Source: Amborella trichopoda
Taxonomy: Eukaryota; Streptophyta; Magnoliopsida; Amborellales; Amborellaceae
Direction: 5' to 3'
NCBI RefSeq assembly: GCF_000471905.2
Contig: NW_006498507.1
Location: forward strand, 697,836 to 761,835
Length of the DNA: 64,000 nt
Under the pieces are notes generated by a model. The model searched no databases, was not told where the DNA came from, and saw only the letters and a program-made list of their open reading frames with translations. This document shows positions 49,939 through 59,095 of this stretch, piece by piece; the first letter of the stretch is position 1; each line of letters starts with the position of its first letter. The position numbers were made by a program, and so were the translations under genes.

Positions 49939-51580
49939 GTGCCTAGGCGGCCAAACTGGCCGGTGGTCCCTAGGCGGTCGCATAGGTGGTACGGAACCCG
50001 CCTAGGCGGCAGCCCTGCGTGCAGCCCTAGGCGGTCGCCCAGCGCCCAGCCCTAGGCCAAAGGCGGAAAAATACTTTTTTGTTTTTTGTTTTTTTCAAGA
50101 TATAAAAGTTTAGAAGGATGGGTTTTAGGTTCATTTGAAACCTAAACCCACAAGAACCCCTTTTAGAGAGAAAGAAACCTAAAAAAACTACATTTCATTG
50201 GATCGAATCATTGAAGTGTTTCTCGAAGTTTGGAGTTCGAGCAACCAAAGTAAGTGCATTTTTTAGATTGCTTGTTTTATTTTGAGATGTCTTCTTCTGG
50301 AGTTAGTCGGAGTGGAGATCTAGGTTGGAAATATGGATACAACCCGAATCCAAATGAAAAAAATAGTGTTACATGCAATTTTTGTGAAAAAGATACAAAA
50401 GGAGGCATAAACCGGTTTAAGAAACATCTTGCTGGTATTAAGGGGGATGTTGCCCCTTGTAAAAATGTTTCTAAAGCTATCAGAGAGGAGATTAAGCAAT
50501 TTATAAGTTATGTACAACAAAAACAAGAACAAAATCCTTGTCATAAATCTATTTCTATTTCTGCTATTTCTAGAAGAAGTGATCCGGGTTGGAAGTATGG
50601 GTACAAACCAAAACCAAATGATAAAAATTGTATAAAGTGGAATTTTTGTAAAAAAGATACCAATGGGGGTATTTGCCGATTCAAAAAACACTGCTGGTGT
50701 TAGAGGTAATGTTACTTCTTGTACAAAGGTTCCCGAAGCAGTTCGGGATGAGATTAGACATATTCTGAATTTTGAAGAACCAGAAAAGAATGAAAATAAG
50801 CCTTGTTCTACGGAAGTATCTTCTCCAGGTTCTAGTCGAAACGGTGATCCGGGTCGGAAGTATGGTTATAATTCGAATCCAAGTGATAAAAATCGTATTA
50901 CATGTAATTATTGTGGAAAGGATACTCATGGGGGCATTTACCGGTTTAAAAAACATCTTGTCGGTATTAAGGGGGGATGTTGCCCCGTGTAAAAATGTTC
51001 TTGAGGCTTCCAAGGAGGAAATTATATAATATTTGAGTTCAAAGAAGCACAAAGAAAAGGGTAGAGCAACCAAGACTCCTAGGACCTCATCTGCACGTAC
51101 TAGTAAGAGGAAGGTAGAAGAAGAAGAGGAGGAAGCGATAAATTCAGAAGAAACAGAGGAGGACGAGCGTTATATTGAAGAGGGAGATGACTCTAATGAT
51201 GATGGCCTCGACTTTGATGCATATGATGAGGTTTGCCCTATTGACATTCCCTTTGATGATGATGATGATGATGATGATGACGACTACTGAAGACTCTTGC
51301 CTCTTGGTGTTGAGTGTTGAGTCTGTTGACTGTTGTGTTAAGTAATGAGTATTGACTTTTGTTAGACTGTATATTTTCTAAATTTCTGTATATTTCTGTT
51401 GTGTCGAGTGTTGACTTTTATAACCTACACTTGTATGGTTTTACAATTTACTGTTTTAACAATATGGATTATCAAAATTCTCTTCTCGACGTCTATCATT
51501 TTTTTTTTTCAACTTGGAATATGGTATATTGGTAATTTGGTATGTGTTGTACTTTTTTTCAACTGGGTCCGCCTAGCACT
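49939..51580 (+). mobile_element. hAT element lacking the transposase core
   Basis: Subterminal CCTAGGCGG/CCGCCTAGG words repeat at 49941-50050. An inverted partner GTCCGCCTAGCACT is at 51567-51580. AGTGCCTAGGCGG at 49939 and, reversed, AGTGCTAGGCGGAC at the right may be the terminal repeats. TTGTTCAA (49914-49921) and CTGTTCAA (51591-51598) may be target duplications, in which case the element is about 10 bases longer at each end. It encodes the BED-finger protein below but no catalytic domain. Confidence 0.6.
50287..51290 (+). pseudogene. Three BED zinc fingers joined to a hAT-type acidic tail, with frameshifts
   Basis: BED fingers bind DNA at the N-terminus of hAT transposases. Here three related copies occur: near 50317-50508 (TCNFCEKDTKGGINRFKKHL then VAPCKNV), 50578-50700 (WNFCKKDTNGGICRFKKH) and 50848-51020 (TCNYCGKDTHGGIYRFKKHL). 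Each has CxxC, a following His and, where readable, a later Cys. One frame break lies near 50695 and another near 50975; one in-frame stop lies at 51027-51029. The same frame then runs through KEKGRATKTPRTSSARTSKR into an acidic tail ending in ten Asp and a Tyr. This looks like the usual hAT C-terminus, but the RNase-H-like core and dimerisation domain are missing. The start is the ATG at 50287 (MSSSGVS). It may once have made a DNA-binding-only protein. Confidence 0.8.
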
Positions 51581-51590
51581 TTTTGATACA

Positions 51591-51950
51591 CTGTTCAATA
51601 ATACAAAGTATTGTTGATATTAGCGCAAATTTTTCTCTGGATATGTTTTCTCTGAAATTGGGTTTACTTTCTCTGAGTGTTTAAATGAATGTTTTTATTG
51701 AGACCAATTATATAATATCTCTCTTCATTCCTTTTGTCATAAGAAAATTTGTTTGTTAAGGATGGAACAGTTAATGGAAAAAGGGTGGCTTGTTACAATT
51801 CATTTCATATGGGACTCACAATTTGGGAGTATTCATCTAACAGTAAGATAAAATTATTTCTATTGTCAGTCATTATCAATTTGGGTTTTGTATGATCAGT
51901 CGGCGATGCAGATAAGAATATTAAAATGCGATTAAGCCACGTACTTTCTC
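51591..51950. other. No gene seen
   Basis: AT-rich DNA between the hAT element and the PPR pseudogene. Confidence 0.4.
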
Positions 51951-52379
51951 TATTATTATGGACTGGTTCAGATGAACCCATTAGTGTTCATTGTGTCCAC
52001 CAATTTCGTGCTAGATACATCATTAATGGCCTCCACCAAAACTCAGGTATAGCTTGTGAGCTTTTTGCATTTGGATTTTTTTTTTTTTTTTAAACTTTTC
52101 CATTTGTTCTTAAATGTACCCAGATGAGTTTACGTGTCCATTTGTGCTTAAATCTTGCTCCTTTGTATGAGCATTTCAGTATGGTGAGAAAATTCACTCT
52201 GATATTGTTAAATTAACCTACGAGTCCTTTGTTTTTGTAAGCTATGCACTTCTTCATTTACATTGTACAACTGGAGTGGTTGTGATTGCAAGGAATTTGT
52301 TTGATGAAATGCCCAAGAGAAAGTTGGTATGATGATCGAGGTTGCAATTTGTGTGGAGATGCTAATGGTACTTTTCTTC

Positions 52380-52382
<3 letters not shown>

Positions 52383-52419
<37 letters not shown>
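52383..52419 (+). repeat. (GA)n microsatellite at the edge of a gap
   Basis: A run of GA repeats ends at 52419. AGAGAGG-type repeats resume at 52637 after the gap. Confidence 0.9.
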
Positions 52420-52422
<3 letters not shown>

Positions 52423-52519
52423 TAGTACGTACTAACTCGTTACGTTACTAGTGGTACGTAGTTGTCGCTAGTCGTCGTTCGTACGTACGTCGTTAGGTAG
52501 GTAAGGTAACTACGACGTA
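52420..52519. other. Probable sequencing artefact next to the gap
   Basis: 100 bases made almost only of GT, TA, AC, CG, AG, CT and TC steps, with no CA or AT dinucleotide. It is rich in CpG, unlike the rest of the window. The steps follow the cyclic order T-A-C-G used for 454 nucleotide flows. Probably read noise kept by the assembler. Confidence 0.65.
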
Positions 52520-52636
52520 NNNNNNNNNNNNNNNNNNNNNNNNNNNNNNNNNNNNNNNNNNNNNNNNNNNNNNNNNNNNNNNNNNNNNNNNNNNNNNNNN
52601 NNNNNNNNNNNNNNNNNNNNNNNNNNNNNNNNNNNN
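52520..52636. other. Assembly gap, 117 N
   Basis: Unknown bases inside a GA microsatellite within the PPR pseudogene. Confidence 1.
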
Positions 52637-53289
52637 AGAGAGGAGAGAGAGAGAGAGAGGTGATAGTCCAAATCCTGTTACTATGGCGTATGTTGCATGC
52701 TTGCCGTAAGCTTGGTGTAGGAAATCAGACCTGGTTATTCATTGTGTGATTGTTTTGAGTGATCTAGAAAGAGAATTATTTATTGGTACTCGTCTTGTGC
52801 AAGGGTATGTCATATGTGAGCCATGAAAGAGGTGTTGAAGCTCTGGCTCTCTTCGCCCAAATGATGCATGAGGGCATGAGACCTGATTCGGTTGCACTGG
52901 TTGTGGCCATATATTTATCTTTTCTGGTGTATTGGTGGCATTGCAATTTCAATTATTATTGGGTGTCTTCTACTCTTAAGTTAGATATAGAACAAATTGC
53001 AGTCGCAACTATATAGTTTATAAGAACTGCATTAGATGGGTTGTAGCAAAAATTTTTTATTCAAAATATGAATTTTGCACATCAAATCAATAGAATACAT
53101 AATGACGGTTACGAAAATAGTTTCCATCTTTCCCCATACCAAACAGGTGAAAATACTAGCACCACAATTTATCAAACAAGGTTCCTAGCTTTCAGGCTAC
53201 CAATTTTCACTTTCATCCAAGATTTTAGGAAAATCAGCAGCAAAGATTTTCCTAGGGAAACTATAGAGAAAGTTATCAAATTCACCCTT

Positions 53290-53500
53290 AATCCTTCCCT
53301 CCCCACCCCCCCCCCCCTCAGCTCTCTCTTTCTCTCTCTCGCTTTTTGCTTTCTTGAGCTTTAATAAATTTTCATGGGCATTGGTTGTTTCTCACAGTTA
53401 ATAGGTTTCTTTTAGTGTATTGAAATTCTTAGTCTTCTTGAGTTCTTTCTCTCCTTGGGATAATTTAGGCTTGCTTTATTTAGTTTTGGAAAATTGTTTA
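53290..53500 (+). repeat. Upstream duplicate of the BCD1 leader/promoter segment
   Basis: Matches 58362-58582: C-rich run, CAACTCTCTC/CAGCTCTCTC, ATGGGCATTGG.TGTTTCTC and GGGATAATTT.GGCTT. It stops at TTTAGTTTT where an insertion starts. The right part of this copy reappears at about 58312-58360 (TTTAGTTTTTGTATGGGATT). Confidence 0.7.
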
Positions 53501-53820
53501 ATAAGGCTGCAACCTTATCAAAATAATTAAAGCCTCAACTCATATCTCATCAAAACTTGCAATTCAAGTGTTGAAAAAATGTTAAATCAATCGTCTCGGC
53601 TTGAACATTATGATTGTGAAAAAATTTTAGGATTTCAAGTTCTAGAAATAGTGTATATTGCAATAAATCATCCAGACCGTCCATTTCACCCTAAAAATGA
53701 GTGTTAATAGATCCGCTTGCATTTTTTGAGTTTCAAATTTTATTGTTAGTGTTGGAAATTGAGTTTAACGCCGTCATGAAGATTTTGGATGCTCAAAGTG
53801 CTTTCTAGATGAGGATTTCA
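53501..53820. mobile_element. Left part of an inverted-repeat element related to 44855-45660
   Basis: Shares GGCTTGAACATTATGATTGT and CCGTCCATTTCACCCTAAAA with the reference copy. It was split by the LTR elements that follow; its right end is at 58259-58320. Confidence 0.5.
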
Positions 53821-54378
53821 TGTTGAAATGTGATTCAAAATTGTAGGAATTGCGGGCTTTGTGTATATCTCTCTTTCTCTAAGAGATTATGGGTAGTTAT
53901 GGGTTATGGATTCGAGAGTGATCTTGGAATGTGTAGTTATCTTCTCTCTCTAAGTGGGTTGTTATCAAAATGGAAGTTGTGTTGTAATGGGTGGTTATCC
54001 AAAGTGGGGTCACGTAGGTAGTTTGTGGGTGGTTTTTAAAACTGTTGTAAAGGCCTTTAAAAAGGCATAATTTATTGAAATGAGTCGTACCTCTTGTGAG
54101 TTTGAAGTTGTCTCTCTAAGCTTTTGCTTATTCAAAAACTTTGTTAGAGAAAGAGTGTTAGCTGTAGCAACTATACTTGAGGCAATTTAGGAGGTCTGCT
54201 ATGGCATGTGAGCCATAGCATCCCCACTCTAATATTTGCCCTTCTAACTCAATTATTCTTCTTTACAATCATTTCTTGAGTTTTATCAAGCTGACAGTAC
54301 TTTTACAATGTGGCAGTAGCTACACATACTTTCAAAAATTCCAACATTTATGATGTAGAGCTTCTGAAAATTCCAATA
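53821..54378 (+). repeat. 5' LTR of element 1 (558 bp)
   Basis: Directly followed by the primer-binding site after one spacer base. Matches 55617-56172, the reverse of 56174-56652, and 57741-58258. Confidence 0.75.
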
Positions 54379-55616
54379 GTGGTATCATAGTCAATGGTTT
54401 GATTATTCTGGGAATATTAAAAGAAAAAAGATTTGAGAAGTCATATGGGTATTTAAAAAAAAAAAAATTGAGTCTAGATTAAAAAATATGCTAAGTGATT
54501 TGCAATGAAAAAAAGAAAAAAGGAAAAAAAGAAAAAGAAATATTTCTTAAATGTGGTTTTCTTGTTAGAGGAGGAGATGTTTTAAAAAAAGGGAGGAATA
54601 CAAAATGGGAGAGTTCTTGATATCATGTTTTGCAAAAAGTTTGCAAAACTTAGGTTTAAGAAAATTTATGATAGGGGGACATGAGTAGTCCTCATGGGAA
54701 ATCCATGCCTAGTGTAGGCATAGGAAAACTATTTTGTTATAAAGAAAATAGATCGTAGTCCTAATATGTTATGCCATGAGAAGGCATGAAGATGCCAGTT
54801 AAAGACAGAGAAAAATATTTTTGAAAAATGACTGTAGTTCTAGTGTTCCATACCATGAAAAGGCATGAGGGTGCCTAATGAAGGCATATAAATATGTTTT
54901 TTGAAAAAGACTGTAGTCCTAGAGTGTTATGCCATGAGATGGCATTAAAAAAAGGGGAGGAAAGTGTTTTTAATTTTTTTTAAAGGAAAACTAATTGTTG
55001 CAATTTTTTTTGCAGAAAAGACATCAAGAACATATGACAAATTCTATTCCAAAAAACAAGCAATATGAATTTTACCAAAAGCAAAAGATTGAAAAACTAA
55101 TTTACAAAATTATCAAAGAAGGAATCAATTATAGTCCTATTTTTTGTTGAGAGATTAAAGTCTGAAGAGAATTTTTAGGATTCCCCATGGATACGAGAAA
55201 AGAAGCCTAACAAAGTGCATGCAATATGAATTTTACCAAAAGCAAAAGATTGAACCAATTTATAAAATTATCAAAGAAGGAACCGATTATAGTCCTATTT
55301 TTTGTTGTGAGATTAAAGTCTGAAGAGAATTTTTAGGATTCCCTACGGATACGAGAAAAGAAGCCTAACAAAGTGTAACTTATTTTACCGTGTTGCAATT
55401 GGCAAAAAGGAAAGAAATTATTGACATTGAAGATGATGACGAAGAATATGAAGATTGCAAGAGAAGAATAAATTTATGAAATGAAGAAACAAATTGAAAG
55501 TCCTGAAGTCCTAGTGTCTACACTAAAAAAAGAAAATGAAGAACTTCATAATGTCATTGAAAATCATGTACGGGAAATTTAACCAAAAAAAATTAGAATT
55601 TTGCATCAAGGAGGAT

Positions 55617-56172
55617 TGTTGAAATGTGATGCAAAATTGTAGGAATTGGGAGGTCTGTGTATTTCTATCTTTCTCTCTCTAAGAAGTTGTGGGTAGTTAT
55701 GGATTATGGATTTATGGTAGGAGTTATCTTGTAGTGGGTAGTTGTCTTCTCTCTCTAAGTGGGTAGTTATCAAAATGGAAGTTATGTATTGTAGTGGGTG
55801 ATTATCAAAGTGGGGTCACGTAGGTAGTTTGTGGTTGGTTTTTAAACTTGTTTGAAAAGCCTTTAAAAATGCACGATCTATTGAAATGAGTCATTCCTCT
55901 TTTGAGTTCGAAGTTATTTTTGTGAGCTTTCGCTTATTCAAAAATTTTGTTAGAGAAAAATTGTTCGCTACAACTACACTTGAGGTAATTTAGGAGGACT
56001 GCTGTGGCCTGTGGGTCATAGCATGCTCACTCTAATATTTGTCTCTCTAACTCTATTATGATTATTTACAATCCTTTCTTGAGTTTTATTAAATTTAGAG
56101 TACTTTTACAATGTGGCAATAACTATACACTTTAAAAAATTCTAACATTTTGTGGTGTAGAGCTTCTGAAGT
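55617..56172 (+). repeat. 3' LTR of element 1
   Basis: Begins TGTTGAAATGTGATGC after a purine-rich tract. It ends near GAGCTTCTGAAG, where an inverted, truncated LTR begins. Confidence 0.7.
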
Positions 56173-56173
56173 A

Positions 56174-57740
56174 CTCTCAGCTTAATAAAACTCATGGAAT
56201 GATTGTAAATAAACATAATAGAGTTAGAGAGATCGATATTAGAGTGAGGATGCTATGGCCATAACAGTCTTCCTAATTTGCCTCTAGTGTAGTTACTGTA
56301 GCTAACACTCTTATTCTAACAAAGTTTTTGAATAAACAAAAGCTTAGAGAGAGAACTTCAAACTCAAAAGGGGTACGACTTGTTTCAATAGATTGTTCCT
56401 TTTTAAAGGCCCTTATAGTAGTTTTAACAACCACCCACAAATTACCTACGTGACCCCACTTTGGTAACCACCCACTACAATACATAACTTCCATTTTGAT
56501 AAGTGATAACTATTAACTTAGAGAGAAAGAGAGAAGAGATAACTACCCACTACAAGATAACTCCCACCATAAATCTATAACTACCCACAACCTCTTAGAG
56601 AGAGAAATACACTGACCCCCAAATTCCTCAAATTTTGCATCATATTTCAACATTGCCCTTTGATGCAAAATTTTTTTTTTGTTAAATTTTACGTACAAGA
56701 TTTTCAATGATATTATGAAGTTCTTCATTTTCCTTCTTTAGTGTAGACATTAGGGCTTCAGGACTTTCAATTTGTTTTTTTATTTGATGAATTTCTTCTT
56801 TTCTTGCGATCTACATATTCTCTTTATCATATCTTCAATTTCAATAATTTCTTTCTTTTACGCCAGTTATGATATGGTAAAATAAGTTACACATTGTTCA
56901 ACTTATTTTCTTGTATCCATAGGGAATCTTGAAAATTCGCATCCTCTGACTTGAATCTCACAGACAAAAATAGTACTATGATCAGGTCCTTTTTTGATAA
57001 TTTTGTAAATTGTTTTTTCAATCTTTTGCTTTTAGCAAAATTCATGCAGCATGCTCTTTGGAGTAGAATTTATCATATGTTCTTGATGCCTTTTCTAAAA
57101 CAACAATTACTATTCTTATTAAAAATATTTTTCTCCCCTTTTTTTTTATGCCTTCTCACGGCATAACACTCTAGGACTACGGTCCTTTTCAAAAAACATT
57201 TTTATATGCCTTCATTAGGCACCCTCATACCTTTTTATGACATGGATCACTAGGACTACAATCCTTTTCAAAAAAACATTTTTCTATGCCTTTAATTGGC
57301 ATCTTCATACCTTTTCGTGGCATGACATACTAGGACTTCGTTCTTTTTTCTTTCTCAAAAATCATTTTTCTATGCCTACACTAGGCATAGATTTTCCCAT
57401 GAGGACTACTTATGTCCCCCTTTCATAAATTTTTTTTTAAATCTCATTTTTGAAAACTTTTGCAGAACATGACATCAAGAACTCTCTCATTTTGGTTTCC
57501 CCCTTTTTTTAAAAATCTCTTTCTTCTTTTCCAAGAGCACTACATTTAAGAACTTTTCTTTTTCTTCCCTTTTTTTTTTTCATTGCAAATAACTTAGCAA
57601 TTTTTTTAATCAAGACTCAAAATTGTTTTTAAAAAAATACTCGTATGACTTCCCAAATCTTCTTTTTTATTTTTCCCAGACTAATCAAACCATCGGCTCT
57701 GATACCACTGTTGGAATTTTTAGAAGCTCTACACCATAAA
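56174..57740 (-). mobile_element. Non-autonomous LTR element 2 (-), truncated
   Basis: Minus-strand order: a stub of the 5' LTR end (57740-57709), a primer-binding site TGGTATCAGAGCCGATGG (57707-57690), internal DNA like element 1 including AGGCATAGAAA/ATGCC repeats (57140-57400), then a 3' LTR 56652-56174 lacking its outer end. Same family as element 1, opposite orientation. Confidence 0.7.
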
Positions 57741-58258
57741 TGTTGGAATTTTCTCTAAGAGGTTGTGGGTAATTATAGGTTAGGGATTTATGGTGGGAGT
57801 GATCTTGTAGTGGTAAGTTATCTTCTCTCTCTTAGTGGGTAGTTATCAATATGGAAGTTATGTGTTGTAGCGGGTGGTTTCCCAAAGTGGGGTCACATAG
57901 GTAGTTTGTTAGTGGTTTTTAAAACCCTTTTAAAGGGCTTTAAAAAGGCACAATCTATGAAATGAGTTGTACCCTTTTTGAGTTTGAACTTATCTCTCCA
58001 AGCTTTTGCTTATTCAAAAACTTTGTTAGAGAAAGAGTCTTAGCTGCAGCTAATACACTCGAGGTAATTTAGGAGGACTGCTATGGCTTGTGGGCCGTAA
58101 AATCCTCACTGTAATATTTGTCTCTTTAACTCTATTATGTTTATTTACAATCATTCCTTGAGTTTTATTAAGCTGAGAATACTTTTATAATGTGATAGTA
58201 GCTACGCACTTTAAAAAATTCCAATATTTATGGTGTAGAGCTTCTGAAATTTCCAACA
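57741..58258 (+). repeat. Solo-type LTR, + orientation
   Basis: Starts TGTTGGAATTTTCTCTAAGA (about 50 bases are missing near the start compared with the 53821 LTR) and ends TTCCAACA. It lies directly after the stub of element 2. Confidence 0.65.
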
Positions 58259-58320
58259 TTTGAGGTGAGATTTTATTTTGTTTTCATAAAGCCTAGGCCC
58301 TATAGCACCTTCATCCTTTA
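58259..58320. mobile_element. Right end of the split inverted-repeat element
   Basis: TTATTTTGTTTTCATAAAGC and CTATAGCACCTTCATCCTTT match the terminal repeat of 44855-45660. TTTAGTTTTT follows, also found at the left junction near 53490, suggesting a 9-base target duplication. Confidence 0.5.
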
Positions 58321-58616
58321 GTTTTTGTATGGGATTTGGTCCTTCTTAGTTTAGAATCTTTCCATGCCCCCCCTCCCCCTCCCCCTCCCCCCTCCCCCCT
58401 CCCCCCTCCCCAACTCTCTCTCTCTTTCTCTTTTTGCATACTCTAGTTTAATAACTTTCAATGGGCATTGGCTGTTTCTCACAGTTAATGGGTTTCTGAT
58501 CGGTGTACTGATATTCTTAGTCTTGAGCTCTCTCTCTCCCTGGGATAATTTGGGCTTTCTTTATTTAGTTTTTGTATGTGATTTGGTCTTCTTGGATTTC
58601 AATATTTCGTATGGTC

Positions 58617-58657
<41 letters not shown>

Positions 58658-58875
58658 TGTATTTGTGTGTGATAGTAAAGACTTGATGGATCTTTTGGTC
58701 TCCTCTCCTGGTGATATGTTTTTCCCATCGATTTTAGTCATTTACCGATGTGTTTTTCAATAATATAGTGTTGATTGGTTTTAGTGCTGAGAACTAGATT
58801 GGTGTGCAGAGAAGTGGTGCCAATTTCAGAGATAAAAAACCAATTGGTGATTTTTGAATTGCAGAGACCTAAATA
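58321..58875 (+). promoter_or_regulatory. BCD1 promoter/leader region
   Basis: A C-rich run (58368-58409), CT tracts and a (CT)n microsatellite (58617-58653) precede the ATG. The transcription start was not determined; no clear TATA box was picked out. The first part is duplicated at 53290-53500. Confidence 0.45.
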
Positions 58876-59095
58876 ATGGAGCACAACATTGATACCATGG
58901 AATCTTCATCATCATGCTCAATTTGCCAGGAGTGTGGTAAACATCCATTCAAGTACAGGTGCCCTGGTTGTAATGTAAGGTCCTGTAGCTTGCCCTGTGT
59001 GAATTCTCACAAGAAGCGATTAGGGTGCAACGGCAAGAGGAGTCGAACACAGTTTGTGCCATTATCGAAATTCGATGACAACATCTTGCTCTCAG
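58876..59095 (+). CDS. BCD1-like exon 1 (zf-HIT finger)
   Basis: Codes residues 1-73 plus one base. All eight zinc ligands are here. Donor GTTACC at 59096. Confidence 0.9.

Larger units (their letters stand above)
51955..52940 (+). pseudogene. Pentatricopeptide-repeat (PPR) protein fragment, broken
   Basis: PPR proteins bind organellar RNA. Fragments in order: ARYIINGLHQN (near 52010), PDEFTCPFVLKSCSFV (52120-52168), then a stop, YGEKIHSDIVKL (52180), ARNLFDEMPKRKLV (52290-52330), and beyond a gap TMAYV (52681) and GVEALALFAQMMHEGMRPDS (52832-52891). This resembles the PLS-type arrangement (NLFDEMP..., A..LF..M...G..PDS). Stops, shifts and an (AG)n tract plus gap in the middle make it non-functional. 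Confidence 0.7.
53821..56172 (+). mobile_element. Non-autonomous LTR element 1 (+)
   Basis: 5' LTR 53821-54378 (TGTTGAAATGTGAT ... TTCCAATA), a primer-binding site TGGTATCATAGTCAATGG at 54380 (initiator-tRNA-Met type), internal DNA, a purine tract AAGGAGGAT and a 3' LTR from 55617. The internal part has about 75-base repeats around ATGCCATGAGAAGGCATGA (54680-54950) and a tandem duplication of about 155 bases (55063-55216 and 55217-55375). No pol domain was recognised, and a short acidic frame (DIEDDDEEYED) is unassigned. Confidence 0.75.

Noticed and set aside
50320..51073. Minus-strand frames of 123-130 codons over the BED-finger region
   Set aside because: Antisense shadows of the three repeated fingers; their similarity to each other is explained by the repeat.
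52420..52519. CpG island or regulatory GTAC-rich sequence
   Set aside because: The step pattern fits flow-order noise at a gap edge better than biology.
58364..58672. 102-codon Pro/Leu/Ser frame upstream of BCD1
   Set aside because: It starts in a C-rich run and ends in a CT microsatellite; better read as promoter and leader.
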